Source: Liolophura sinensis
Lineage: Eukaryota; Mollusca; Polyplacophora; Chitonida; Chitonidae
Length of the DNA stretch: 64,000 bases
Direction of reading: 5' to 3'
NCBI RefSeq assembly: GCF_032854445.1
Contig: NC_088301.1
Span: 42,839,116-42,903,115, forward strand
Position 1 is the first letter of the stretch, and each line of letters begins with the position of its first letter. Of the stretch, positions 32,739-45,400 are shown piece after piece. A program made the position numbers and the translations under genes. Below the pieces are notes generated by a model. That model searched no databases. It was not told the origin of the DNA and saw only the letters and a program-made list of their open reading frames with translations.

Positions 32739-32744
32739 TTTAAT
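32739..32744 (-). terminator. Possible poly(A) signal (ATTAAA), gene D
   Basis: The variant ATTAAA lies about 35 bases past the stop, with another at 32726-32731. There is no canonical AATAAA close by. Confidence 0.3.
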
Positions 32745-32774
32745 TCCGGCGCAAGCCTTTGTCAAAAAATAAAT

Positions 32775-32810
32775 CTATTGTCCTTCTAAACACCCTCTTC
32801 TGAAGACAAC
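32775..32810 (-). CDS. Gene D exon 7: end of LamG domain
   Basis: After TTTGCAG (phase 0) it reads VVFRRGCLEGQ then TAG. Confidence 0.84.
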   Translation of the reverse strand, partial: VVFRRGCLEGQ

Positions 32811-35800
32811 CTGCAAAGAAAAACCAAGCAAACATAACCAAGCGAAAGCAAAGCTAGGTAATGTTTATAGGTAAGAGCGAAAACCTTTTGATTAACAATA
32901 AATCTTTTGTGTGATGCCTCGTATACGCTTGTCTCGACGCCTAGATTTATGTACTTGACTGATGTATAATTGTACAAGACAATTTCACTTGTATGAGTCA
33001 GGTTTGGGGATGGAGAAAATTTAGTGCCAGATCACAAAAGGTGCAAACAAAAACCGTGAAGAACAAACTTTAACTGCTTAGCTTCGGACTTTGGAAATAT
33101 AAGTGTTATTAAATGGCCACTATAAGCTTCCTCAAAATTTTATAATTAAATGTAAACCCTTTAACCTGAAAGTTGAAGCATTGTTGGCCTAATAGATGCG
33201 CCCTAAATCTCGATAGCATATTTATATCTGCACATACCTCGTCAAAATATCCATCAAAGTTCCTTCCACCCAAGCCCATATAGCACTGGGTTTCTAAGAG
33301 CGGATCTGTGAAGTGAAATTAGAGATAAATTTTACTATATCTTCACTATAAACCAATATAGCTTTAAGGCAAACGTTTGTAGAACGGTATTCAAAGTCAA
33401 TTTTTAGACAAAAGGCTTTTTTCATAGAATTTTGTCAGAAATTTCGCCTCTACCTGGCAGGTTAATGGAAATGTCGAGTGAAGGGATTGCTGTTGGTTCC
33501 TTTTATTAATTAGCGAACGAAAGAAAACATTCAATATGATAAAATGTTAGAGATACTTACTATAAAAGATAGCTCCAAAGCATTCAACTTTGTCCACAGA
33601 AAGTGTCAGCAAGTCGTTGAAGAATACAAGATCAATGTGATGGAATGCATATGGATCCTGAAATTGAAACAAAAGAAAAAATAGACTCTAGCTTTCTTGT
33701 ACATCTAATGTTTTAATGGGCTATTGACCTTCGCACTTTCCAAAACTCTAAAACTTACCGAACCTTTGTGGTTACACCGTATGGTACGAGCGACTTTTGT
33801 ATCACGGAAGAAAACGGTGTATCTCTGGTCAACTGGGCGGTAGCTTATGGACACCGTCATGGGACCACCTGAACACTGAGGGTTCGAGAGTAGTACAATA
33901 TCCACACCATCCGGCACAGATCCTTTATTGACCATAAATCGAAACTGTATCTGTAACTTTCCTCCCAGATCGTTTCCGCCAGTGAACCATAGCGGCATTC
34001 TGCCGTTCTTTGCCCTCGCAGCACCCCCGTTAGCCCCATTGACAGAAGCCACACTGATAGCTTGCCAAGGCTCGCGTCCGACGCTGAATTGAAACGGACT
34101 GTCATCTTGGATACCCTCATCAAATGTGGCGTTGAACAGCGGAAAGCAGCTTGTTGGGTCTTCCGTTGGTATTTCTCTCTCATCTGAAAAGCATAAAATT
34201 TAGTCGAGACAGACGTTTTTATACCAATTATCAACCATTATGATGATTTTAGATCAATAATCGCAAGATTATAACTTCCAAAACATCCTTGAACACAAAT
34301 TAAGTACCATTCGTGGATTCCCCAGTTTTCATTGCCTGCAGGGCCTTGGTCACAACAAACTATCGACGACGCTCCTGTGGCCATTTGTGCAGTCATCTCT
34401 TTGAAGACCAAGCTGGTCCGTAACTTTTCCTGAGTACCCATTCCTCCTCTAGTGAGAGTACTCTCGACCATAATATAAGTCAAACGTTTTTGAGTAAGGC
34501 ATTAAACAAAAATAAAATTAAATCTAATCAATAAACAAAACGCAAATCATGACTGTATATAAGTTGCCGTCAATCAACATTATGTGTCTCGGTGTCTCGC
34601 ATTAATTGCAACTGTTCATATATCCAGCGCACAGAGGTTATTCAACCGATGCATGCCTAACCCGATTTTAGCGGAAGTAAACACATCAATGAATCAGAGT
34701 ATCAGGGGTTCTAAACACTCCCGCTTACAAATGGGATATTTATAACTAGCAAATCATCAGTATACTATCTGGTGTATGAGAATGGTCGATCTTGATAAAG
34801 ATTACCAACTTATGCATATGGTCATATTTGTACGAAAAATACACTAGAGCTATTTAGGGATGGCACAATTTGCAGGTATCGGGACACTGCTTTAAACTGC
34901 TGATATTTGATTTCACAAGTTTCACACAGATGTTACTGATGAAAACTTCGTCCAAAAAACAACGAGAAATTTCATACATGGATTACCCCTGTACATGTAT
35001 GTACATGTAAGAAAAAACGAAACAAATAAGAAATTTTTCGGTTAATCTTTCTGACGAACAGTAATATCGAATGTAGAAAAATCCCAAAATGTAACAAAAC
35101 GTCTACTCTTTGAGTGAGGTATGTCCAGGTTTTAAGAAGGAACCTGACATTTACTGATGACAACTTCTGAAAGACACATCAGATATTTATCAGGAATTTC
35201 AAAGTACCGTTATTAAGTTAACCGTTACACATTATCCAACTTTTCTACGTATACGATATATATATACCTGGTTTTTCTGTGGTAATGTTCAGAGACGGGT
35301 CGAAATCACACCAACACTTCTCTTGTATCCATATCTGTCTTGGTGGACAGCTAACGGCTTCGGGTATCCATACACCATGTGCTCGCACCTGGAACTTAGT
35401 TGGATTGCCGGGATAAGGTCGGTGGTGAGGGCAGTTAGGGTCCTCAATTACAACCGGCTTTGCCTGGCAAGAACATTGTTCCTGACTCCAAACGAGGGGC
35501 GGCTGGCATGAGAAATTAAAGTATGTACCACCAGATAAAAGTTGGTAGGTTCCAGGTTGACTGCCGGGGCGAAAACCATCGCACACTGAGGACAGAAAAC
35601 ATTCAGTAAGATAGCTGTTTGGAAAAGAAAATGTAGCCGACTGTGGCAATATATACCTTTACTTACATGCTAAGAGCGAAAGTGTATGAATGGCATACTA
35701 TTGTCAGACTCGAGGCTTAGATTGACCTAAAAAACGTCACTCTGAGAAAACGCCAAACGTCCCAACATGTAGAAGTAGAAGTTACTTGTCCCAACAAGTA

Positions 35801-38800
35801 GAAGTTACTACTAATTTCAACATAGATTAGTTGCATTTTAGCCATTAAAAAGCAAACATTTAGCATATAAATTTGGATGACAACATTTTACTCACGGGTG
35901 TCCTCTGTTACAAATAAAGAATCAGTCGTCTGTTCCAGTTCTGTTGTTGAAGATCCGACCGTGGATTCCCGTGAAGCACTAGTTACTTTTTCAGTGCTTC
36001 CATCCACTAACCCAGTTCTCTGGTCACTACTGCGGCCAGAGGTGGTTTCTACCCCAGAGGTGGTTTCTAACCCAGAGATTTCGGTTGGTATCACTTCCCT
36101 TGTAGTTTCGGTTGACATTTCTGTGCTACGTTCCGTTGCTGATACAGCTGGGGTTTCTGTCACAGGCTCTGGTGTTGTCACGGTCGATGTTTCTGCCAAA
36201 GGCTTTGATGCAGTCAGTGTTGTGGTTTCTGTGAAAAGCTCTGGTGTTGTTACTGTTGTGGTTTCTGTCACAGGAGCTGTTGTTCTTGCGGTTTTCGTTT
36301 CTGTTACAGGCTCTTTTGTTGCCTCGGATGTGGTTTCTCTCACAGGCTTTGGTGTTGTCACTGTTGTGGTTTCTGTTACAGGCTCTGGTGTTGTCACTGT
36401 TGTGGTTTCTGTTACAGGCTCTGGTGTTGTCACTGTTGTGGTTTCTGTCACGGGCTCTGTTATTGCCACCGTAGTTGCTTCTGTCACAGCCTCTGGTGTT
36501 GTCACTGTTGTGATTTCTGTCACAGACTCTGGCGTTGTCACTGTCATGGATTCTTTTACAGGAGCTGGTGTTGTCACGGATGACATTTCTGTCACAGGCT
36601 CTCTTGTTGTTTCTGTTGTGGTTTCTGTCACAAGCTCTGAGGTTGCCACCGTAGTTGTTTCCGTCACAGGCTCTGGTGTTGTCACTGTTGTGGTTTTTGT
36701 CGCAGGCTCTGGTGTTGTCACTGCCGTGGTTTCTGTCAAAGGAGTTTGTGTTGCCACGGTTGTGGTTTCTCTCACAGGAGCTGGTGTTCTCACTATTGTC
36801 ATTTCTGTCACAGGCTCTGGTGTAGCCACAGTTGTGGTTTCCGTCACAGACTTTAGTGTTGTCACTGTTGTGGTTTCTGTTACAGGCTTTGGTGTCGTCA
36901 CTGTTGTGGTTTTTGTCACAGGCTCCGGTGTTGTCACTATCATGGTTTCTGTCACAGAAGATGGTGTTGTCACGGTTGTCGTTTCTGTTACAGGCTCTGG
37001 TGTTGTCACTGTTGTGGTTTCTGTCACAGGCTCCGGTGTTGTCATTGTCATAGTTTCTTTCACAGGGGCTGGTGTTCTCACCATTGTCGTTTCTGTCACA
37101 GGCTCTTTTGTTGCCTCGGATGTAATTTCTGTTATAGGCTCTGGTGTTGTCACTGTTGTGTTTTCTGTCACTGGCTCTGGTGTTGCCACTGTTGTGGTTT
37201 CTGTTACAGGCTCTGGTGTTGTCACTGTTGTGGTTTCTGTCACAGGCTTTGGTGTTGTCACTGTTGTGGTTTCTGTTACAGGCTCTGGTGTTGTCACTGT
37301 TGTGGTTTCTGTCACAGGCTCTGGTGTTGTCACTGTTGTGGTTTCTGTCACAGCCTCTGGTGTTGTCACTATCATGGTTTCTGTCACTGGCTCTGGTGTT
37401 GTCACTGTTATGGTTTCTGTTACAGGCTCTGGTGTTGTCACTGTTGTGGTTTCTGTCACAGGCTTTGGTGTTGTCACTGTTGTGGTTTCTGTTACAGGCT
37501 CTGGTGTTGTCACTGTTGTGGTTTCTGTTACAGGCTCTGGTGTTGTCACTGTTGTGGTTTCTGTCACAGGCTCTGGTGTTGTCACTGTTGTGGTTTCTGT
37601 CACAGCCTCTGGTGTTGTCACTATCATGGTTTCTGTCACTGGCTCTGGTGTTGTCACTGTTATGGTTTCTGTCACAGCCTCTGGTGTTGTCACAGTTGTG
37701 GTTTCTCTCACAGGCTTTGGTGTTGTCACTGTTGTGGTTTCTGTTACGGGCTCTGGTGATGTCACTGTTGTGGTTTCTGTTACGGGCTCTGGTGTTGTCA
37801 TTGTTGTGGTTTCTGTCACAGCCTCTGGTGTTGTCGCTGTTGTTATTTCTGTCACAGCCTCTGGTGTTGTCACTATCATGGTTTCTGTCACTGGCTCTGG
37901 TGTTGTCACTGTTGTGGTTTCTGTCACAGCCTCTGGTGTTGTCACAGTTGTGGTTTCTCTCACAGGCTTTGGTGTTGTCACTGTTGTGGTTTCTGTTATA
38001 GGCTCTGGTGTTGTCACTGTTGTGGTTTCTGTTACGGGCTCTGGTGTTGTCACTGTTGTGGTTTTTGTCACAGGCTTTGGTGTTGTCACTATCATGGTTT
38101 CTGTCACTGGCTCTGGTGTTGTCACTGTTGTGGTTTCTGTCACAGCCTCTGGTGTTGTCACAGTTGTGGTTTCTGTCACAGGCTTTGGTGTTGTCACTGT
38201 TGTGGTTTCTGTCACAAGCTTTGGTGTTGTCACTGTTGTGGTTTCTGCCACAGGCTTTGGTGTTGTCACTGTTGTGGTTTCTGTTACAGGCTCTGGTGTT
38301 GTCACTGTTGTGGTTTCTGTCACAAGCTCTGGTGTTGTCACTGTTGTGGTTTCTGTCACAGATTCTTGTGTTGTGATGGTTGTGGGTTCTGTTGTTGAAA
38401 GAACAGTGGCTTCTCTTCCAGGTATTCCTGTGGTAACAGATATTATTTCAACGGGTTTTCTTCTTGTCACAGAGGAGACATTTACGAACTGGTCCTTGGT
38501 AGTGGCTTCATTAGCTGGGGCTGATATGCGATCTGTGGTAGCAAGAGCTAATGGTCTTGGGGGTGTTTCCGTTATCTTGGGCAACGTTATTGTTGGAAGT
38601 TCGGTCGTTTCAGGTGCCAGAGTGACGGGAATTCCAACTCTCTCAAGCGGTTTTTCTGTGTCGTCAGGGGCCTGTGTAGATACAGTTGATTGCGCCAAGC
38701 TTTTTTCTGTCACATAAACAGATGAGGTGACGAAATCAGGGCTGGCACTAGCTGAGTCCGTTTTATTTGTTGCTGCAGAATATCCGTTGGATGTGGCAAA

Positions 38801-39187
38801 TTCCACTGCCACTTTTGAGAGTGAGTTAGTTTTGGAATATTCAGCAATGGTTGTAAGGAGAACTTCGTTTCCTGTTGAAGGACTGATCGTATACCCATCT
38901 CTTGTATTATTGACACCTGAATGTCCTCCTTTGGTTTTGTTGTATTCCATTTCAGTGGACGCCCCGCCTTCGCTCTCACTTAATATTTCTTGTTTCACAG
39001 TTGACGTATTCGTATAGGTATTTTTTTCTCCCATGGTAACATTGTGCTTGTCTTGTCCTATAAGCGATTCGCCGCCAAGAGCATTACTTTCTACCTCCAA
39101 TAAGACTTTCGAATAGTTCCCAGCTGGCATACCCAGACAGATCCCTGACATGATAAGCACCAAGCTGAACGTTTCCGTGACTCTCAT
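32775..39187 (-). CDS. Gene D: giant mucin-like, chitin-binding-like + LamG secreted protein
   Basis: Coding exons on the minus strand: 39187-35896, 35585-35268, 34183-33759, 33658-33561, 33305-33238 and 32810-32775. The product is about 1,411 aa. Order: signal peptide MRVTETFSLVLIMSGICLG, a Ser/Thr-rich leader of about 240 residues, roughly 60 copies of a 12-residue repeat of type TTTVTTPEPVTE, a Ser/Thr/Glu tail, the chitin-binding-like module, and a LamG domain ending FRRGCLEGQ. The sum is 4,237 nt; exon 5 carries one surplus base in the AAAA at 33600-33603 (plus strand), leaving 1,412 codons. The repeat is Thr-rich with regular Pro and Glu, so it should be extended, heavily O-glycosylated and acidic. 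Its modules are closest to gene C. A role as a calcium-attracting matrix glycoprotein anchored to chitin is an inference. Confidence 0.84.
33238..33305 (-). CDS. Gene D exon 6: LamG segment
   Basis: The 68-nt exon, phase 1 in and 0 out, reads NPLLETQCYMGLGGRNFDGY then FDE before GTATGT. Confidence 0.84.
33561..33658 (-). CDS. Gene D exon 5: LamG segment with 1-nt insertion
   Basis: It reads DPYAFHHIDLVFFNDLLTL, then an extra T (the minus-strand TTTT complementary to 33600-33603) shifts the frame. Removing it gives SVDKVECFGAIFY and the required phase 1 exit before GTAAGT. As written, the frame hits TGA six codons on. Confidence 0.82.
33759..34183 (-). CDS. Gene D exon 4: LamG core
   Basis: After TTTTCAG (phase 1): DEREIPTEDPTSCFPLFNAT, SVGREPWQAIS, NGANGGAARAKNGRMPLWF, TGGNDLGGKLQIQFRFMV, LLSNPQC, QRYTVFFRDT, ending IRCNHKGS before GTAAGT. 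Same block order as gene C. Confidence 0.84.
35268..35585 (-). CDS. Gene D exon 3: chitin-binding-like module
   Basis: Phase 1-1, 318 nt: CDGFRPGSQPGTYQLLSGG, LVWSQEQCSCQAKPVVIED, CPHHRPYPGNPTKFQVRAHG, IWIQEKCWCDFDP. Eight cysteines in two similar four-cysteine halves. Confidence 0.84.
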
Positions 39188-39196
39188 GTTGGTTCC
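35896..39196 (-). CDS. Gene D exon 2: signal peptide and mucin-like repeat exon
   Basis: A single 3.3-kb exon. Acceptor TGTGCAG, ATG at 39187 (the frame stays open upstream through the intron, so an ATG at 39241 is not used). It ends EDT in phase 1 before GTGAGT. 1,097 codons: signal peptide, a varied Ser/Thr/Asn-rich leader, the 12-residue array, and a tail with LETTSGVETTSG. No cysteine-rich domain lies inside. Other long frames on both strands across the array are by-products of the 36-bp unit. Confidence 0.88.
36150..38390 (-). repeat. 36-bp coding minisatellite (12-aa mucin repeat)
   Basis: Plus-strand unit GTTTCTGTCACAGGCTCTGG followed by TGTTGTCACTGTTGTG, 36 bp, about 60 copies. The decoded unit is TTTVTTPEPVTE, with swaps to K (TPKPVTE), A (TPEAVTE) and TMIVTTP. 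The period is a multiple of three, so copy changes keep the frame. Central copies are nearly identical; outer copies are more diverged. Confidence 0.93.
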
Positions 39197-40880
39197 CTGC
39201 ACAAAACAAAATGGAACGATAAAACATACGATTGCGTACAAGGCTATACAGTAGACGTGTTTTCATTTTTGGCAATGTCGTCATTTGTTTTACGTCAGAG
39301 AATCATCCTTAATCGTTGATTTTCAAGTTTTAATGTAAGAAAAAAGCAGTAATTCCTCTGGGCATGAGTTGTTATTGACGCCTTGAATGTCTAAGATCAA
39401 GAGGGGATAGCACACTTGCAGTGTTACAAGGGACGCATATGCTAGAAAAAAGTTTATAGCCTTGAGACATATTAACATCGCTATAAACATTAACGAATTA
39501 CACATGTTTTAAAAGACATTTATTTTCAAATTGTTAGTGTAGTGTAGAATCGTCAACATGAAGGTCAAAATACAATCCCTCAGTCATTTGTTCTGGCTTT
39601 CCTTCATTGTATCCAATCACCAATTATGTTAAGCTTGTGTTATATATTTTTGGTCCTCTGTAAGCCATTTCAGAAACACTTACATACAATATTCCTGATG
39701 GTCATTTCAGTGAATATCACATTGACCATGAGCATTTTACGTACCAATAAAGAAGTTTTATTTAAATAGTAATAAACTACTTTTTTGCCTTATATGATTG
39801 TAAGACGGTATTGTTAATGAATGGTACCGTAAGCATACATCACATATGATTAGAGAATTGTCATTTTGAATTCACTTAAGCCATACTTTTTTTTATCTTA
39901 AATTGTATTTGGACATGACTGCCACAGGGCCATAGACTGCTTTCTTTCAAGCTTGATGTTAATTGAAATGTAAATGGTATTATGTCAGAAATATGTAGAT
40001 GGCGATATTTCAGAAATGTAAACTATGTTTCCTTCAGGACATGCTGCTTAGAAGGTTGATGCGTCCGTTCAATCCGCTTTATAATATGTGGAAGCGAGCT
40101 TTCACGAACCCAGGGGCCACAAGAAATACCGCCATTGCAATATCCATGCAGAATGTGATTTTTCATGTTTATTTGCCTAAAGGTGCACAGTTATTACAAA
40201 TTCCTTTATTTAGCGACCATAAATTCTGAGCTATAATGGCGAAAGCACTATTACTTTCTCCTACTTTTGCACGGATGACAAGAGGCCGTAAAAAATATTG
40301 TCCTTATTAATCATGCCATAAGCTTGTCTCGGGTAGATACATCATTATCTATATGTAGCTCTCGGATATGAGGTATCACTCATTAGCCAGCAATGGCAGA
40401 ATGACTGAGTATACAACCTCTAGGCGACTTGGATGACTCAAACGTAAGCATGGCCAGCTAGCCCCTTTTCAGCAACTATGTTTTTAAAAAATGTATGTTG
40501 TTACATCTTTTAGATCTTGAAATCTTTGGTTTACGATAAACACTTTAAGATGCACAGAGTCAACGTATAGAACATTTTTTCCCAGAGGATGGTAAATCTG
40601 ATCGTATGAAAAATGAATAGGGTTCTGAAAAGTGTTGATATAGTATATGTATTAGTCATCAAGCGAGCATTGGCCTTTGGTGATGGTCTAAAGAAAGGGT
40701 ACAACACGGTTTATATTATCTTCTTTTCACAAAACACCACGAAAAATATGGTAAACATAGAAAATATTATTGATGACACATTCGTGATCGACATCTTTGG
40801 CATTGGAAGGAGAAGCATCACTAGCAGAATCATATACTATCTGAATATGCTTAAGTGGACAAAAATTGTACAAAACTTAC

Positions 40881-40932
40881 CAGGCAAAATTTCTGGAGCA
40901 GTATTGAGAAAATTTGGTTCAGTCAGTGTTAT
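40881..40932 (-). other. Gene D untranslated exon 1 (approximate 5' end)
   Basis: From about 30 bases after TATATAAG to donor TTGCCTG|GTAAGT, 1.7 kb upstream of exon 2. Link to gene D is by position and by analogy with gene C. Confidence 0.5.
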
Positions 40933-40955
40933 GTCTGGTTTGAAACTTTAACGAT

Positions 40956-40963
40956 CTTATATA
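40956..40963 (-). promoter_or_regulatory. TATA box, gene D
   Basis: TATATAAG on the minus strand, same octamer and same spacing to a GTAAGT donor as in gene C. Confidence 0.55.
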
Positions 40964-42339
40964 CCCCAATGAAGACGTAATTTTTTCAGCCATACTATTT
41001 TTTATTTTACGCCTTCGGGGGCCAAACCTCTTAATTACCAAGTCAGAAATAAAAAAAGCTAAATAATTGCGGCAGAACTAATGAAAAAGTAAGCATTTTC
41101 TCTGCAATTGATTATCACTTAATAGGTGTGGGTACAGTAGAAGATTTCGTGGCATTCACTGTCATTATGTATTAAACAAAAAGGAAAAATTACGTAAATA
41201 AAAAATTACTTATGAAAAACTTTTCATTTCTACCTTCTCTTGGTACTGGAATTTTGCCATCAGGCATATAATAACCTTACCTGTCAGGTATAGTACCACG
41301 CATGAACTTATGCACCCGATAAATGCATCACCATGCTCACCGCTCGCTCTACTTATGCCATTCTAATATGCTTAGACTGCAAGTTATACGCGACGTTAAT
41401 GGTTAAGCTGATTTCAGTAAAATAAAAACAAAAACAGAAACTATTGATACCCTATATGCAACATACCTTTGAAAATCGCGCTAGCTTCGACGTGAAGTGC
41501 TTGGTTTATACATCAGTGAGGAAGTTTGTATAATTGAAAATTTCCATCACTTGAGCATTGACACTTCCCCTCGGGTTTGCTCGCATTTTGGTTGGTCGCC
41601 TGAGATAGCGTCTTGTGATGGCTGTTGCGATACATATTGTTAAATAAAACCAGTTGAAAATCATTCCTAAGAGAAAGTATGCTGTTCATTAAACTTCTCA
41701 TAAAAATTCCTACTACACTACTCGCTCATATCAACCTGAACCTTACAATTTTAAGTCAAATTTAATTGCACAAAAAGATTGAGAGTTCTCAATACTTTTC
41801 CTACTGATCCAAGATCAATTAGTGTATGTAGCCATTTTGATTCAAAATAACTATGTAGGCCTTAAGTTGTTTGAACCTGGGTGATAAGCTGTTGTGAGAG
41901 CGCTTATCGGTGTATTTAGGATCTATATTCATAATTCATGTTTACACTGTAAAGCTTATGTATACATAATAGTGATGGACAATGGATGAAGTAATTTATG
42001 GTATTCATTTCACAGATATGACAAGCCACTCAGTATTTCTCTGCCGCAAGAGACCAAATGTATCCCACATAAAGTCTAAAGAGCATACCTTTACGATTTG
42101 AACGATCTTACACAATCGAGATATCGCAGCTGAAAGCGCCGCTATGTTATTAACTTTAACCAGTCTTATAACCATAAGTACCTGAAGTGCGAGTCACGCC
42201 ATACCGTGTTTCCGGTTCCAGGAAACACGGCGTATCAAAGGACTCCTTAAGAATTCTGGAGTAAAAATAAATTTATGGTGTTACCAAGAACATCAGAACA
42301 AAATTGCTGTAGTCGTTTACGTCTATTCCCATGCTTCTT

Positions 42340-42450
42340 CCCAAAGTCTGGTAGCCGTGGGTTTCCTCCAAACGGTTTCCACTCACCATAATGTTAGTTG
42401 CAGTTGTGTAAGTGCAACATTTTTGGGTATGGCGTAAAACACAAATAAAT
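42340..42450 (+). repeat. SINE 3' fragment (family 1)
   Basis: TAGCCGTGGGTTTCCTCC, CACTCACCATAATG, TGTAAGTGCAACATTTTTGG and ATGGCGTAAAACACAAATAA, in family 1 order. Confidence 0.7.
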
Positions 42451-45400
42451 ATATAAATCAATTTTTCAAGACAACAATATTTGTATCCTTAACACAATTA
42501 TCTAAACTTTATGGAATATTTTATACTTTTTACATAAATCGGCCGATTTTTTCTTCTTGATAAGAAATGACAGTAAAATGTCAATGTATTTACTTAAATG
42601 TAAAAGCCTTTCAATAATGTTTATGTGTGAATCAGCAACTTCACATGTCAACAAAATCATGACATTTTACATCATGCTTAATAATTTTCCGAAAAAACTT
42701 ATAATTTAGTGTCATTGTGAACCAATACCATACTTACTAACTTTAACTATTATAAAGATAGATTTGCAAAGGATATATTCAAATCAAATGGATGACTTAT
42801 CTTTAGAAACATTTTCACAGCTACTGAACATTATAGTAAAAACCTGATTATTTTAATATGTTCTCGTTCGCATTAAAATGTTTTATATCATAATACATAC
42901 CACCTACTTCTGATTGTCACGCTCTATTGGATGATGGGCTATCGTTGAACACCATGGAACTGTTCTTAATCATAGTCATCTGGATAAATCACTCTGTACA
43001 AAAAAAAATCACTCTGTACAACAGTTATGTAAATGTATAAATATACTAGTGCCGTTTTATTTCAGTTAAGTGTGTAATATTCGTTTTAAGGCCTAACATG
43101 AGCTATTACCGATCATATATTTGTGATTAAGACACCACTGTTTAAATCCCTACCTATTATAAAACTATAAATTTAGCTTTTTAAGATTTAGCATTAATTG
43201 GCCTTCTTATATACACTACTGTCTATACGCATTGAGACACGAAATTTTGTAAATTTTGTGTTTATTTAGCCAGAAAGCAGAAGCAGAGGCTGCCGAGCTG
43301 ATGTAAAAATAGCAAATAACGATTAATATTATCTTCATTACATTATTCCGTGCTTGAAAACAACATTGATATCTCTAGCCTTAATCTTCAAGTTTTTTTT
43401 TCACACTCTTCCCAGAGAAATTCCCACAGAAGATTTGACACTGCTGACACGTATTTCTAGCCCTTCGGGGGCAGGTCAACGGTCCTTATCGTCCATCCTA
43501 GGGCCAACCCAACTCCAGGAATGTATTTAACGTAGAAGCTCACTTCAAATTCCTCTGTCAAGACGAATAATCCTCAAACCTGTTAGTAAACATGAGCATT
43601 TTGAAGGCAGTGTATTATATTAATAGCCATTCAACCTTCCATTTGGACAACTCGCTAGCGTCAATAAATTTTAAGAAACATTGGTTCGATGTTTCTGAGG
43701 CTGGATCTTATTTCTCCCTTCATAGTAAGCGTTTTTCAGATAACTGAGTCATGTATACTCATGTACACTTATTTGAAATTAATTGAATGATTAAAGTATC
43801 ATGTTCGCCATCGGCATAATCTGACTACCTACGCTCAAATTATGAGAGATGCTAATCGACCCTCAGAGGGGACAATCTGTCTTCTCTAACATTAATCATA
43901 TAAACTATCTACAGAAATTGCCAATAATATCTTTGCATACCCCTAGCGTATACGGTAGCGTTAGCCAATTGTATATTATTGCAGTAGTCAAATTTGCGGA
44001 CAATTTGGGCTATAATTTATACCCAGTTGCGTGGTTACGTAAGCATTCGCGGTGCTCTAAAATACAATATTTGTTTTTATTTGAATTATTTGTCATACAT
44101 TCACACACAAAAACAATACACTGAATTGGAGCTTTACTTACATATGGTGGGAGTAAAGCTCGAAGGAGCTTGTTCTATTCTGTGCAGAAATCAAAGAATT
44201 TAACCCAACCAACTAAAAGAAAATAATAAAATACAAATATATTTCTGCAAAATAAGTAAATAACATTAGATTAAATATGATGATTAACTAGGTGAAATTT
44301 TAATTACTTTTAACGAAGACATTGACAAAATACAACGAATATACATAACAAAAAATGAAAAATATAATATATGAATCAGTTTAACAAAGTCAAATGACCT
44401 GGCTCTAGTGTTGAGATCCTCTATTCCAGCACGTGTAAAGAGATATTGAGAAAAACTAGGTGGAATATGGTATCATTTATTTCGTAAACAAAGTGCCGTA
44501 AAGGGACAAACACTAGTTAAACATATACCAACAAGACGTTAAGTTACATATAAATCGAGTTAATGTATTCGATGGTAAACTATTAAAGTATTTTTGTGGA
44601 ACTCTCCCATTTGTGTTGGAATTTACCGTACTTTCTATATCATATAATACATCCAAATATTAAGGAGATATTTTGTATATTGTAAGAAGACAAATGATTT
44701 AAATTTCTTCTTCATGGACAATTACGTTCTAATTCATAAAATATGCTAAAAATAACGATATTTAAAAAAAGAACTTGAAAATGAGCATGGAGACGTTATC
44801 CATATTATGTTACGACAGACGCGTTGATCTCTCCACAGCGGACTGGCTGCTGCGTAAGTTTTCAGACAAGAATATAACTGACTCTAAGTCCGTTTAAATC
44901 TGATTAAGGTTTTTATAGTACCCGTCTAACCGTAATAGTTTAACCTGCTTTCCTCAACCCGGCACAATGTTAATCACAGTCGTTTGAAGGATTCTGAATC
45001 AGTGAAGGATTCTTGATTACGACGTGTAACACAAATTAAATAAATAAATAAACAAATGATGCTTATGCAAAGATACTACCTTTGACAACATAAATCAGCG
45101 TTCAGTATGGTTTTTGGTTGCACAATAATAACTTTATATCCCAGCGATAAATGTTCCTCGATATTGTAACAATATTAACGTAACTATGCATGTTATGTCT
45201 GTGGTGTAAAGTCGTATATGCCCACGTCTTACAATGCAGCAAAGGTAGCAGACGCATAGGCTGGCACGATGAGCAAATTAAACACTATGCCAGACCCATG
45301 TACACATTAAATAGGGTCGGGCGAGTTTTAGCTCCTTGTAGCGAAGGTGACAAAATCACTCGATTGGAAATGACCCCGAGTCCTGACTGAAGCATGTCAC

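Noticed and set aside
35877-38717. 946-codon plus-strand frame and further long plus-strand Leu/Trp-rich frames (285 and 122 codons) over the same array
   Set aside because: The 36-bp period lacks stops in several frames, so long frames arise on both strands. Only the minus frame has a signal peptide, splice sites in phase with the family, and a cysteine-rich continuation.
39188-39241. Upstream in-frame ATG of gene D
   Set aside because: It lies before the acceptor TGTGCAG, and the downstream ATG gives a clean signal peptide.
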